Shown here piece after piece: positions 54,710 to 64,000 of a stretch of 64,000 bases of DNA. The translations under genes and the position numbers were made by a program. The number at the start of each line of letters is the position of its first letter. The stretch's first letter is position 1. Origin of the DNA: Aporrectodea caliginosa (Eukaryota; Annelida; Clitellata; Crassiclitellata; Lumbricidae); contig JACEVL010000694.1 in the NCBI GenBank assembly GCA_020284085.1, positions 21,001 through 85,000 of the forward strand. Reading direction: 5' to 3'. The notes under the pieces are model-generated. The model had not been told where the DNA came from. It did no database searches and saw only the letters and a list, made by a program, of their open reading frames with translations.

Positions 54710-54722
54710 TAATAATAATAAA
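54663..54722 (+). repeat. (TAA)n tail of the RT element
   Basis: About 20 TAA units directly after the short 3' untranslated part (CCTCGGGGCATAAAAAA), in keeping with a LINE tail. Confidence 0.8.
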
Positions 54723-54944
54723 ATGACTGACCTTATGATGCATAGGCCTAATGACGTAATTCTGTGTAAACACACAACTACCGTATTAACATAATATGAA
54801 GTTCACTGCAAATAATGAACCTCTTGGAGCTTTCTTATTAGTGGAAGTTATAGAGATACTTTCTTTCACAGTTTAATTATAATAGATAGATATTACACGT
54901 CCTCTACTACCGTCTTATTTGTTGATTGGTACTAATTTGTGTAC

Positions 54945-55816
54945 CGTACCGTCAGTGTTGTATCAATTACATTCTAAATGTAATTCAATTATAATTGCAA
55001 TTACATGCTTGTAAATGTAATTGAATTACAATTACAATTACTTAATTGTGAAAGTAATTGAATTACAATTACATTTTCATTGTAATTCAATTACCAATTA
55101 CTTTTCAATTATTCATTTAAAATTGGCAAATGATTTAGAATTTTTAGATAATTTTTAAACTACTCTATTTTAAAACTAAAACATTAAATGCACAAATGGC
55201 CTGTAAATTGTAATAATATATGCATTCAATTGTATTATAAGTTTGTCAGGTATCCAGAATACGATTTGCAATTATGATCCCTTAAAACAAGTTAAAGTTT
55301 ATTTGCTTTTTAGTAGAAGTTTTAAAAATGATAGTCTGTTAGAGAACTCAGTTGATTGCGCCTGGGTGACTGAGTCAATTATTCGAGCAGTGCTAAAAAG
55401 ACGCTCAACTGGAGTTTAAGATAGAAGCTCTGTTTTCTGTAGGCACCCGCAGTATGCTAGCTAAGGATGAGTGCATGGATAGTCTGTTAATGATGGTCAG
55501 CCCTTGCCCTTTGGGGTCTATCAAAGTGTGCTGTAAGATTGTCAGAGGGGTGTAAGGATAGGATAATGTTGACAATTATGTTGCCATGCAAACATAATGT
55601 GGCCCGGGTCAACCCATGCATCAGGCTGGCATCTTTGCTGACTTTATGAAAGTAATTTGTAATTGACACTTCATTCAATTACAAATTACATGCGATATTG
55701 TAATTGAAATACAATTACAATTACTGGACTTAAAATGTAATTCAATTACAATTACAATTACAGAACTTGTAATTCAATTACATGTATTTCAATTACTGAA
55801 CAACACTGTGTACCGT
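54945..55816. mobile_element. hAT element with repetitive inverted ends
   Basis: Body 54953-55808 (856 bp) starts CAGTGTTGTATCAATTAC and, in reverse, CAGTGTTGTTCAGTAATTG. Flanks CGTACCGT and TGTACCGT agree at 7 of 8 bases. Each end is followed by 100-150 bp of TAATTGAATTACAATTAC-type repeats. On minus, 55412 to about 55300 reads PVERLFSTARIIDSV and NRLSFLKLLLKSK, the hAT C-terminal dimerisation region, so this is a deletion derivative of an autonomous element. Confidence 0.85.
55300..55412 (-). pseudogene. hAT transposase C-terminal relic
   Basis: The VERLFS..R....LS.L..LLK pattern is the conserved hAT family dimerisation motif. The stretch upstream on minus is out of frame. Only this part of the transposase survives. 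Confidence 0.75.
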
Positions 55817-55934
55817 ACTTAGGCGATTCCATTGTAGCCTAGCTGCCTAGCTGATCAAGTCGACAGATTTAGCGAGGCTAAATTCTTGCAAGTCAACCAC
55901 AGGGAGACAAGATGTCATTATAATACCTGAACTG

Positions 55935-56030
55935 TTACTTACCAGTTCAATTACAGTTGATGCTTTGTACATTAGACACCAGAGCTATAGAAGTTATAAC
56001 TGCAATTACAGTTGTTAATAGAACTGTTAT
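55935..56030 (+). repeat. 3' tail of the 9.4-kb LINE family
   Basis: GTTGATGCTTTGTACATTAG, ACACCAGAGCTATAGAAGTT and an AATTAC-like end align with 10690-10757. No coding part precedes it. Confidence 0.55.
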
Positions 56031-56512
56031 AACCATTAACAGTTTGAGGAAGAGCGTGCAATTGAAATACATGAGTAATTTAGATACTGGATTATAAGAA
56101 TGCAACAGTCATCAGCAATTTTGACAAAGAGACTACAGTCCAAGTCGACGAAGTCGATCGAGTCGATCGTCGTCCGAGCCAAGTCGATCGTATACACTCG
56201 ACTCGATCGACTGCGGGGTATAGCATACTGTATATGTAGAGATATGCGAAAAGCCAGGGATTCAGGCTATGAGACTAGCTGAAGCATTTAAGACCGATTG
56301 AAGGGGAGAAAGACGCTGTTATGCGATACTTCTGTTGGAAACAACTTTATTACTCCACGCTTGGGACTGGCACTACCACAGGAGAAAGAAGGAGGGCGAC
56401 GTTAATCATCTTTGCTATGAAACAGTTTCGTTTAACAGCAACTATCGCCAATTATTTTAAAATACATTATGAGCTGTATTGTGACGTACGAAATGTGAGA
56501 ACTGTTCAAAGT
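56031..56512 (-). repeat. Spacer and module C (minus)
   Basis: Module C on minus at 56340-56440 (CTTGGGACTGGCACTACC, GGAGGGCGACGTTAATC, GTTTCGTTTAACAGCAACT). Bases 56031-56340 are unassigned apart from a GTCGATCG-rich patch at 56140-56215. Confidence 0.45.
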
Positions 56513-57076
56513 ACACTATAGCGAGCAAAATTGTGGAAACACCTACCAATTTGCATATTTTGCTATAGAAAGTCATAGTTATGAAGACAGGTACATGCTC
56601 GATTTATGTTTTTATTGAGTTGATTTATTTTACAAATATTTAGTTCACTTATTTGACAAATATTTCATTTTTTGACAATTGGTGATATCATTTATAGGTA
56701 ATACTGACGGTTAAGTGTACGGTAAATGTAATCTCTTAGTAACGTGTTGGATATCCTTTTGCCTGAATTACAGCTTGAAACCTTCTTGACATGCTGTCTA
56801 CAAGTTTATGAAGGTTTGTAGGTGATATGATATGAAACCATGAGTGAATTACTGCCGCAATCAATTCCCGTTTGTTTGATGGTCTCTTGCCAGCCACCGC
56901 CCTTTTCAATCTGGCCCAGAGGTTTTCAATGGGGTTGAGATCTGGGCTGTTTCCAGGCCAAGCCAATACCACCTTCTTTTCTTTAAACCAGTTCTGTCAT
57001 TTCTTGGCTGTGTGGCATGGGACACCATCCTTTTGGGAAATGAATGGTTTTCCATCCCCAAAATATCCTTGGCTGA
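56513..57076 (-). pseudogene. Tc1-like transposase C-terminal half with terminal repeat
   Basis: Minus frame: GYFGDGKPFI, SQKDGVPCHTA (second catalytic D), a stop, WFKEKKVVLAWPGNSPDLNP and IENLWARLKRAVAGK (third catalytic E in PDLNPIE), ending at about 56736. The segment 56515-56560 (CACTATAGCGAGCAAAATTG, preceded by TA) looks like a Tc1 inverted end. The N-terminal half is on the other strand at 57084-57745. Confidence 0.85.
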
Positions 57077-57083
57077 GGGTAGG

Positions 57084-57745
57084 AGCTCATTATCCTAAGA
57101 AAAGAAGGATACAGTTTCAGAGAAGTTGCAGCCGAAATTGGTCAGGGTGTGACAGCAGCTGGAGTATAATTGAAGCTCTGTAAGCGTTTCAACGAGACTT
57201 GAACAATTGAAAGTAAGACAGGAAAGGGCAGAAAGAAAGCTACAAGTCCACAAACTGATAGAAGAATTGTGAGACTTGCACTCCGGGATCGGAAATCGAC
57301 TGCGGTTGAGATCAACAAGTCACTTGCTCAGACTGGAGTTGTTGTGTCGGACTGGACAGTACGTCGGAGGATGTTGAAAGCAGGTCTGCGGGCTAGAATA
57401 CCACGCAAGAGACCCTTACCGAATGCTGGTCAGCGACTCAAACACCTAATTTGGGCCCGACAGCAGACCAGTGGAGTAAGGTTTTATGGAGTGACGAAAC
57501 TCGCATATCCATTTTCGGGAGTGACGGTATCCGCTACGTTCGCCGTCGAGCTGGTGAAGAATGTTTGCCAGAGTGCACAACACCTACCATGAAGCATCCA
57601 CTGTCCATAATGGTGTGGGATTGCATGTCCAGAGATGCTGTTGGTCGACTGCAAGTGCTCGAAGGAACAGTAAATGCGGACAAGTACGTAAAGGACGTCC
57701 TTCAGCCAAAGCTCCTATCATCAGCCACTGAACAACCAATGATAC
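57084..57745 (+). pseudogene. Tc1-like transposase N-terminal half
   Basis: Plus frame: ELIILRKEGYSFREVAAEIG (helix-turn-helix), a stop, RRIVRLALRDRKSTAVEIN, VVVSDWTVRRRMLKAGLRAR, a one-base shift near 57470, WSKVLWSDETRISIFGSDG (first catalytic D), RRRAGEECLPECTTPTMKH, SIMVWDCMS, NADKYVKDVLQPKLL. It stops where the 56513-57076 half would continue, so the two halves lie head to head. Confidence 0.85.
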
Positions 57746-58995
57746 GATACTCGTCTTAAACACCTTTAAAACGCGTTCTTCCGATGCTATAAATAGAGCA
57801 ACTTCTTTTGATCGTAAGGATACCACTCAAAAGAAGAAGCGGAAGTTAACGGGCCTTGACGGTCACAAAATAATCACGAACAACGGCAAAATTGCCTACT
57901 ATTGGCCATTGGATTATGGCGCCTTAATAAATGCGATATATAAGGAGTAGTAGTAGTAGTAGTAGTAATAATGAATATCAGTAATAATAATAAGATTGAG
58001 TTTGAATGCAGAGAGGGTCAAGTTTGAATTGATTCTTGAGTGGTATTTAGAATTAATTTAGAATAGTTCTTGAATTGTTTTACCATGGCTTTACGTCCTT
58101 TGGTGGCCACAAAATGATGATATACAACGGAAGAACTGCCTACCATCTGTTGTTGCAAGTCCGAATAAAGGAGGGCGACGCTGATCATTTACGTTGTGAT
58201 ACAGCGTCGTTAAACTACCTATAATATGAAAGAAACACTCGGTCATTGCCATATCCTGGAGTGGGGCGAGTCTGAAGCCTTGGCGGACACAAGATGTCGC
58301 TTAACAATTTTTTATATAGTGGTCGTCTTATACACCATTAAAACGCTTCTTAAAGGCGCTATAAATAAAGCCAACGCCTTTGTCGCTAGATTAGACGACA
58401 TAAACGGTAGTATGCCAAAATAACTTTGCATTAGGATGTCGTTACATTCTAGATCCATCCTTCGCTAGAATCAAAAGATATTCTAATTCATATGGTAAGA
58501 TCGACGTTATGGGGGCTTGACGGTCACAAAATGATGACAAACAGTAGAAAAACTGCCTGCCATCTGTTGGTGAAAATCCGAAAGCTGCAATGAAGGAGGT
58601 GGGCGATGCTAATCATTTACGCTGTGACACAGCTTTCGATAAACTACGTGTACATGCCATATCCTCCGGCTGTGCCAGTCTGAAACCTTGGATCAAGGAG
58701 GGGACGCTGCAGTGGCGTCACTAGAGAGGTGCGGGGGTGCAGACCGCATCGGATGACACCTTCAGAGGGTAATACCATGAAGACAAACACGACTGTCTAC
58801 AAATATTTTGCAGAATTACTGCAGAAATGTATTTTTCTTCAAATTAATAATAGCATAATTATAACTAAAATGCTTTGCATAAGCCCAGCTTACATGTACT
58901 GTAAAAATTAACCTAACGCTAAAATTCTATGATAATTTACTTTTTTGAACCTCCTAATGCGCTCAGGTCATTGTTGTCATTGTTACCTAATTACA
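57746..58995. repeat. Modules B, H and C
   Basis: B at 57745-57810, H-derived 57840-57885, (AGT) run 57945-57968, C on minus 58160-58215, B with H at 58280-58400, H-derived 58500-58545, C on minus 58590-58645. Bases 58700-58995 are unassigned. Confidence 0.5.
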
Positions 58996-59963
58996 TTAAC
59001 CCTAGGGCTACCAAGCTTTTTTTGTAACACTGACTACCAAGGGGGGTGGTTACCACCCCCTGGATTTCGTGTTTGGTTTTACATATCATAACTTGTAATA
59101 TAGCATTGGATTCAGCATTCATTTCTGCACAGAATGGTATATTTAGTTGTACATTATGTGAATGCACATTGAAATTACATCACTTTTAACAACGGAACCC
59201 ATTAATTAGCAATATTGTATATTATTGCGTACATTTTGTACTTTTTGGATAACCAAATATAAGATTATGTGTGTTTTGAAACTAATCTATGTATAAAAGA
59301 TACACAAAATCATCCCTACACATGTTTATATAGTATAAATGTACATCCATACGTATATATCCATACATATATATCGGTTTACGTTGTAATGCTGTATTCA
59401 GCCATTTTCACACAGATTACGCGTATTATTATTTATTTTGATCACTTCCGGTATTCAAAAGACAAAGATGTAGGTATGCAAATGAAGCCCTTCATTCCCT
59501 CTAAAGAATGGTATCTTTGTTTCTCTTCCAGGAAGACAAATGAATACACTACAGACAAAAAACTAAGGGGAAGTCCTTCCATTCAGCCATTTTTCACGCA
59601 TATTACGCGTATTATTATTTATTTTGAGCACTTCCGGTTGTCTCAAGTCAACTCAGTGACCATAGAAATGTAGCCCCACATTCCCTCTATAGAATGGTAA
59701 AATTTGTGTCTCTTAATATTAAATGACGGATAAGATATAGTCGAAAATCTAGGGGGGCTGGTATCCACCACCCCTGGTGCCTCGGGTATATTGGGTATAA
59801 CTTTTTAACGGTGTGAGATATCATCTCACATTTTACCTCAAAACGTGTGTAAATGAACCCCTACAGCTACCTAAAAGGTCAAATTTTTATTCCATACGGA
59901 AAAAGTTTGAGATGAAAAAACCTAGGGGGTGGCAATTACCCCCCTTGGTAGCCCGAGGGTTAA
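58996..59963. mobile_element. piggyBac-like non-autonomous element, copy 2
   Basis: Body 59000-59959 (960 bp) between TTAA at 58996-58999 and 59960-59963. Left end CCCTAGGGCTACCAAGC; right end in reverse CCCTCGGGCTACCAAGG. G-rich palindromes near both ends. Opposite in orientation to copy 1 and retaining a fuller left end (CTACCAAGCTTTTTTTG) than copy 1 has. The ACGCGTATTATTATTTATTT internal unit is present twice, as in copy 1. Confidence 0.88.
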
Positions 59964-60535
59964 AGCTTCCGATCACGTGGTTTCGTAACTTTCTTCTGCA
60001 AGCATGCAAGAAGAAAATTAAAGGTCGATGCTCGAGTGCATTGATCATTCTGACATCTACATCAGATCAAGATCCATCAAAGAAGTAGCCGCCATGTTTG
60101 AGGCTCTTCAAGTGAATAGTCTGATATCATCTGAAGAAGAGTTAAGGGTGTCTAACTATCTATTCCAAAATTAATCACTTTCTATGATGAAGTGTATGGG
60201 AGTGTACTTTTTATAATTTTCTGTATTGTTTGAACATTGTTTCAAAATGAGGCTGCGTAAGCCGCAGGCACTTTCATTGCCCTCCATAGTTCAAACATTA
60301 TATTAATATTTGCTCATTTGATTTTTATTGATGCAACTACCGATCTGATGATAAATTATTAAAAGAAAAAATAACATAAAAATATGCATTTATAATTTTA
60401 ATTCTCCTAGTTGTTTATGTCACTCCACCTTACCATTACATTTTGCTATACACAGGAATTATGATTTACGAATATCATTAGTACAAAATAGCATTACTAA
60501 AGATTCTGCATGGTTTGGAAAGGAAGAAGGTCCAT
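59964..60535. other. Unassigned stretch
   Basis: No family recognised. A short GC hairpin (GCTGCGTAAGCCGCAG at 60251-60266) is visible. Confidence 0.3.
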
Positions 60536-60938
60536 GGGGTGATAGCATGAGTTGCCGCACTTGGTGACGCCATCCACAGTGATGCCAATGCGACGCTCAT
60601 TATCTCTCTAATGACGGAGCGTCGCTAAACAGGAACTAATCTACGAATGAAAATATTTGTAATTGGAATATAAGTTGAAGGTCGACATAATTATTGGCCT
60701 TGGCGGTCACAAGATGTCGCTTGACAATTAACGATAATTATAGTAGTCGTCTTAGACACCCTGGCACAGAGACCGAGAGGTACCGAGTTCGAGCCCCCGT
60801 TGGGCGGATATGCTTTGTAGGCTGCTATTAGCGCCGTGTATTGCAGGCTGTCTGTTCTGTTAGTAGTTAAGATTTCCAATTGCATAACATGTAAATGTAC
60901 AGCGCAGTGCGTTTGTCAGGCGCTTATTAAAGAAAAGA

Positions 60939-61026
<88 letters not shown>

Positions 61027-61190
61027 ATTATAGTAGTCGTCTTAGACACCCTTAAAGCGCTTCTTCGTGTGATATAAATAGAGCCAATGCGTTTTATCGT
61101 TAAAACCAACTGCGAAGTCACAATAGGGTTACGTCGACGTTAACGGTCCTTAGCGATCAGAAAATGATGAATAACTTAAGAATGAAAAAC
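60536..61190 (+). repeat. Long-form module B, interrupted by SINE-2
   Basis: Left arm (GGAACTAATCTACGAATG, TAATTGGAATATAAGTTGAAG), H (60683-60726) and B start at 60726-60762. SINE-2 intervenes, then B resumes at 61024 (GTCGTCTTAGACACCCTTAA, GATATAAATAGAGCC), followed by an H-derived stretch at 61130-61175. Confidence 0.7.
60763..61023 (+). mobile_element. SINE-2, 5'-truncated, with 29-bp target duplication
   Basis: Starts at GGCACAGAGACCGAGAGG (box A lost), box B GAGTTCGAGCCCC, body, and an (ATT)n tail at 60940-61023. The 29 bases 60734-60762 are repeated exactly at 61024-61052; a few A/T bases at the start might be tail. Confidence 0.88.
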
Positions 61191-61625
61191 TGCCTACGAT
61201 CGGCCATTCGATTGTGGTGCTTTATTAATGCGTAATAATAATAATAATAATGAAAATAATCTTCAACAACAATAACAGGATGGAGTTGGAATGTAGAATG
61301 GTTGAGCTTGAGTTGATTTTTTAACGGTATTTGGAATGGATTTACATGTACAATGGTTCTCCAGTGGTTTTAAGATGCCTCTGGAATATATGGACTGGGT
61401 ATAGGAATGATTTTACGGTAAAAGAATCAAGATAGGACGGGAAGCTGCAAATAGAGCTGGTAATACTACGCCAAGCCCGTCATTTTACTCCTCCCAACTA
61501 GTAACTCTAAACCACACCCTAGGCACCAGGCCTTTATAAGCTACTAATCTTAAACCAAGCTTCTGTCACTCACCCCTATCAACCACTAACCCTAGCCACA
61601 ACCACCACCATTCCCCCCGGTGACT
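61191..61625. other. Flank shared with other ankyrin-exon copies
   Basis: GTGGTGCTTTATTAATGCGT and (AAT)n at 61215-61255, then GAGCTTGAGTTGATTTTT (as at 13190 and 25490), AATCAAGATAGGACGGGAAG (as at 25610-25635) and CTTCTGTCACTCACCCC (as at 14930). It corresponds to sequence on the 3' side of both exon 1 and exon 2 copies elsewhere. Confidence 0.5.
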
Positions 61626-61628
61626 TAC

Positions 61629-61789
61629 CCCTTCTCGACAAGTAGACCTATCTTCAACGCCTCCTCATGACCCAATGCACTGCCCACATGGTCGGGGTCA
61701 CGCCCTTGTCGTCCGATCGGTCATAGTCCTTCTAAGTGCCCTCCCTCATAGCCTCTGTATCTCCATTTCGAGCAGCATCGTGGAATCTC
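61629..61789 (-). pseudogene. Ankyrin gene exon 1 copy c (USH1G/ANKS4B-like)
   Basis: Minus: RFHDAARNGDTEAMREG, a stop, KDYDRSDDKGVTPTMWA, then a frameshift. The first ~21 bases with the initiating Met are deleted compared with copies a and b. The donor is canonical (GG|GTAAGT, 61628-61623). Copies a, b and c thus each carry a different defect. Confidence 0.7.
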
Positions 61790-61799
61790 AAAGGAAACT

Positions 61800-62460
61800 T
61801 TAAAGTAAAAACTGGTTTACGCTGTTATAAAAAACTATATTAATTTATTTAGCGCATATTTAAAACCGATCCTTCAAGAGAAAATTAATATGCAACATAT
61901 TTGCATGTGCGTAAATACCACAGATGGACGTACAGTCTGATACAGGCAGATAGACAAACGGAAGCAGAAATATAGAGTCAGACAGGCAGAGACAGATAGA
62001 CAGACAGGCAGAAAGGAAGACAGACAGGGACGGAAGGATACAAATAGACAGACACGTAGGCAGGGAGACAGACAGATAGTCTGCTTCTATAATCCAACTC
62101 TGATCTCCTCTTCCCCTATCCAACTTGGCGGTCCAATCCTAGACCTCATCCACCGCAGCCGTCTGATTGTCTGCCTGCCTGACCTTTCAATCGTGACCGT
62201 GAACCGATTCTGACCGTATAATATTACCTGCCTATTTTTTTTGTTTTGACTGAGCGCCTGTGAAAAGGTCGATCCCGTTGCCAAACTTAGAAGGGCGCTG
62301 TATAAATATCGTAAAGTAAGGAAACGTAAACGGCTTTGAAAGCCGTTAGATGTCGCTGAACAATAGATGATCTTTTGATTTCTTTAGACACCTTTTAAAC
62401 GCTCTCAACCGACGATATAAGTACTGCGACTACGATTGTTTGCTATATTGAGTTGCTAAT
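61800..62460 (+). repeat. CAGA tract, LINE 3' tail, H and B
   Basis: Lead-in AAAACTATATTAATTTATTT, CAGA tract about 61935-62075, LINE tail 62150-62310 (GTCTGATTGTCTGCCTGCC, TTGTTTTGACTGAGCGCC, GGGCGCTGTATAAATATCG), H 62325-62365, B 62350-62450. Confidence 0.65.
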
Positions 62461-62507
62461 ATGGTTTCTCTGGCATGGATTTTATATGAGGCTGAGGATT
62501 TACAGTG

Positions 62508-62615
62508 GATCACATCACCTTGCATTACATTACCATGCATTACATCACCTTGCATTACATCACCTTGCATTACATTGCCTTGCATTACATCACCTTGCAT
62601 TACATCACCTTGTAG
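62508..62615. repeat. 15-bp minisatellite, about seven units
   Basis: Unit TCACCTTGCATTACA with T/C and G/C variants, 62512-62612. Confidence 0.9.
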
Positions 62616-62966
62616 TTCAACCTACGGAATATCGACATCTTATGGCTACTATCGCCGTTGACGTCTTTAACAAAAAGTTATTACATAACAGTACTTCATT
62701 TGAGATCGTTCCTTCCTCTTAACATTTATTTCTTCCAATTCAGTAAGTATATACATATTCTATAATTTCACCCTTAAATTTTACAGTTTTTTTACTGGCC
62801 TTTAAAACTCTTCTCATTGGCCATAAAGGCTCTTTTGCAATAACGCATCTGACGAATTTTTAGGATCAATGAGACATATGGTTTACTGTGTATTGACTTT
62901 GAGCAATTACTTTGCTCACAATTGCTCAGTGCCAAAGATTGATGTTTGATAAATGCACACATTTGT
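62616..62966 (+). other. Spacer with SINE-4 tail fragment
   Basis: Bases 62880-62966 carry the SINE-4 tail (AATTGCTCAGTGCCAAAGATT, GATAAATGCACACATTTG). The rest is unassigned. Confidence 0.5.
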
Positions 62967-63180
62967 GGGGCGCGGTGGTGTAGGGGTATGTTCGGTGCCT
63001 TGCAGCCGGAGGGGTGCGGGTTCGAATCCACCTCAAACCACCGCGTAGGGACCCTGGACACATCTTTCACTCGCAATTGCTCATGCGCTTCGGCGTGAAA
63101 CTCCGATTCAGTGTCCGCGTGTAGTCGGGAGCGCCTCTGAGTAGAAATATTGAAGGAGCGCTATAACAAGTGCTCATACA
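62967..63180 (+). mobile_element. SINE-1, full length
   Basis: Head GGGGCGCGGTGGTGTAGGGG, box B GGGTTCGAATCC, centre ACCCTGGACACATCTTTCAC, tail GGGAGCGCCTCTGAGTAGAA, GAAGGAGCGCTATAACAAGT. This tail is the closest match to the LINE tail at 17252-17300. Confidence 0.85.
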
Positions 63181-64000
63181 TACATTATATATGATTATCC
63201 TTCTTGAGAAAATCCGAGATGTCGGTAAATGACGGAAAATACAGTGCCCGTCTTAAACACCTTTAACACGCATTCTATCTGTTCCATAAATTCAGCCAAC
63301 GCGTAATCTATTCAAATCAATAATCATCTAACCTTGTCTGATTTATTATGATCTAAATCTTATGTAAAGTTAACATTGATCTAATCAAATCTAACACTCA
63401 CTAAAATTCACCTCATTGTAATTAGTTTTCATTTTACAGGTTTATCGTAATACTCTGTTATTTGTTAAAAGATCTCCTATAAAAATTTGCTATAGCAATG
63501 AATAATAATTAAAATAAATTATGGAATCAATTGTTAAAAATTAATTGTTTAAACGTAGTGTAGTTTTCAGGTAAAGCTCACCAAGTGAACGCTGTTGCTC
63601 TACGGGACAGACAAACAGCGGTACAATATGGCGACCCTTGTTAAACATCTGTTCGGTTCAAGGGGACACTCTCTTCACAGCACAACGCCCAGACGCCATG
63701 AGACCACTTTCATCACTCGCCGTCAGGTGGATATTCTGTTTGCTCTGTATCCTTTGAAATAATCGATTGAATTTCACCTACGATTTGTGGGACACGGTAG
63801 CCTTGTATTCTGAGAGTACGGGTTCGATTATTGTCCCCTGCGACGATTAATGTGTAGGGAAATTGGACAAGTCCTTGGTTATCCCGTAGTTTACGTTGCT
63901 AAATTATTTCAATGTTTTCAATTTCGTTCTTCACGTTGGTAAGTAAGCAGTCCACCAGGATATATCTGTCATCAATCCAGCTTCAATTTAGCAGGGGAGC
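63181..64000 (+). other. Module B, spacer, and a SINE-like head
   Basis: B at 63210-63305 (TTAAACACCTTTAACACG). Bases 63790-63895 hold a tRNA-like box B (GGGTTCGATTATTGTCCC) and GGACAAGTCCTTGG, probably a diverged SINE-4. The remainder is unassigned. Confidence 0.45.

Noticed and set aside
39583..61789. A working gene made of exon 1 copy c (61.6 kb) and exon 2 copy y (39.6 kb)
   Set aside because: The order fits but both are broken (missing start and stop in c; truncation and shifts in y), with 22 kb of transposons between.

Overview
The window is non-coding, repeat-saturated DNA of an animal, AT-rich overall. The evidence for an animal is the transposon set (CR1/L2-like and RNase H-bearing LINEs, a restriction-like-endonuclease type RT, Ty3/gypsy, hAT, piggyBac and Tc1 elements, tRNA-derived SINEs with a CORE/Deu-like centre), plus spliced exon fragments of an ankyrin gene resembling USH1G/ANKS4B. 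A marine invertebrate is plausible but cannot be fixed to a phylum from this sequence. I found no intact host gene, no rRNA gene and no free-standing tRNA gene. One ambiguous base (n) lies at 42059.

Layout. 1-7900: SINEs and short dispersed modules, with a LINE RNase H relic at 206-640 and a SINE with a ~380-bp (TAA)n tail at 4101-4718. 7900-10760: a second RNase H relic split by a piggyBac-like element (8216-9173), then a CR1/L2-like LINE (9449-10757). 10760-17000: modules, and a tandemly duplicated block with ankyrin exon copies (13.2-15.9 kb). 17-31.7 kb: LINE 3' pieces (17.0, 24.1, 26.7, 28.3, 29.6-30.5, 31.4 kb), SINEs and an ankyrin exon 2 copy (25.6 kb). 32.5-38.6 kb: a LINE 3' end, a hAT with an 8-bp target duplication (32947-34444), and a nested complex in which a 3.56-kb hAT (35002-38563) holds a small hAT-like MITE and a deleted gypsy element. 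38.6-44.7 kb: modules and SINEs. 44.9-47.75 kb: an L2-like LINE with a 915-codon frame. 48.9-51.9 kb: minisatellites. 52.05-54.7 kb: an RT with zinc-knuckle and PD..D endonuclease motifs and an unbroken frame. 54.9-57.8 kb: a hAT and a rearranged Tc1. 59.0-60.0 kb: the second piggyBac-like copy. 60.5-63.3 kb: modules, a third ankyrin exon 1 copy and SINEs.

Module names used below. H = a ~42-bp imperfect inverted repeat (core CGAC..ACGGCC / GCC..GTCG). A = H plus a GGATCC end and a GGCATATTACAG end. B = H plus TTAGACACCTTTAAAACG and GCTATAAAT. C = TTTAACGACACTGTG..AGCGTCGCCCTCCTCC..GGACTGGCAC. D = a segment ending AGAAATATCAT. SINE-1 to SINE-5 are the tRNA-headed families. These names are mine.

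The elements are linked functionally through tails. SINE-1 carries the 3' tail of the LINE at 17.0 kb and SINE-4 that of the LINE at 9.4-10.8 kb, so two LINE machineries can be paired with their likely SINE passengers from this window alone. The least explained signal is hairpin H, which recurs about 45 times on both strands next to different module bodies.
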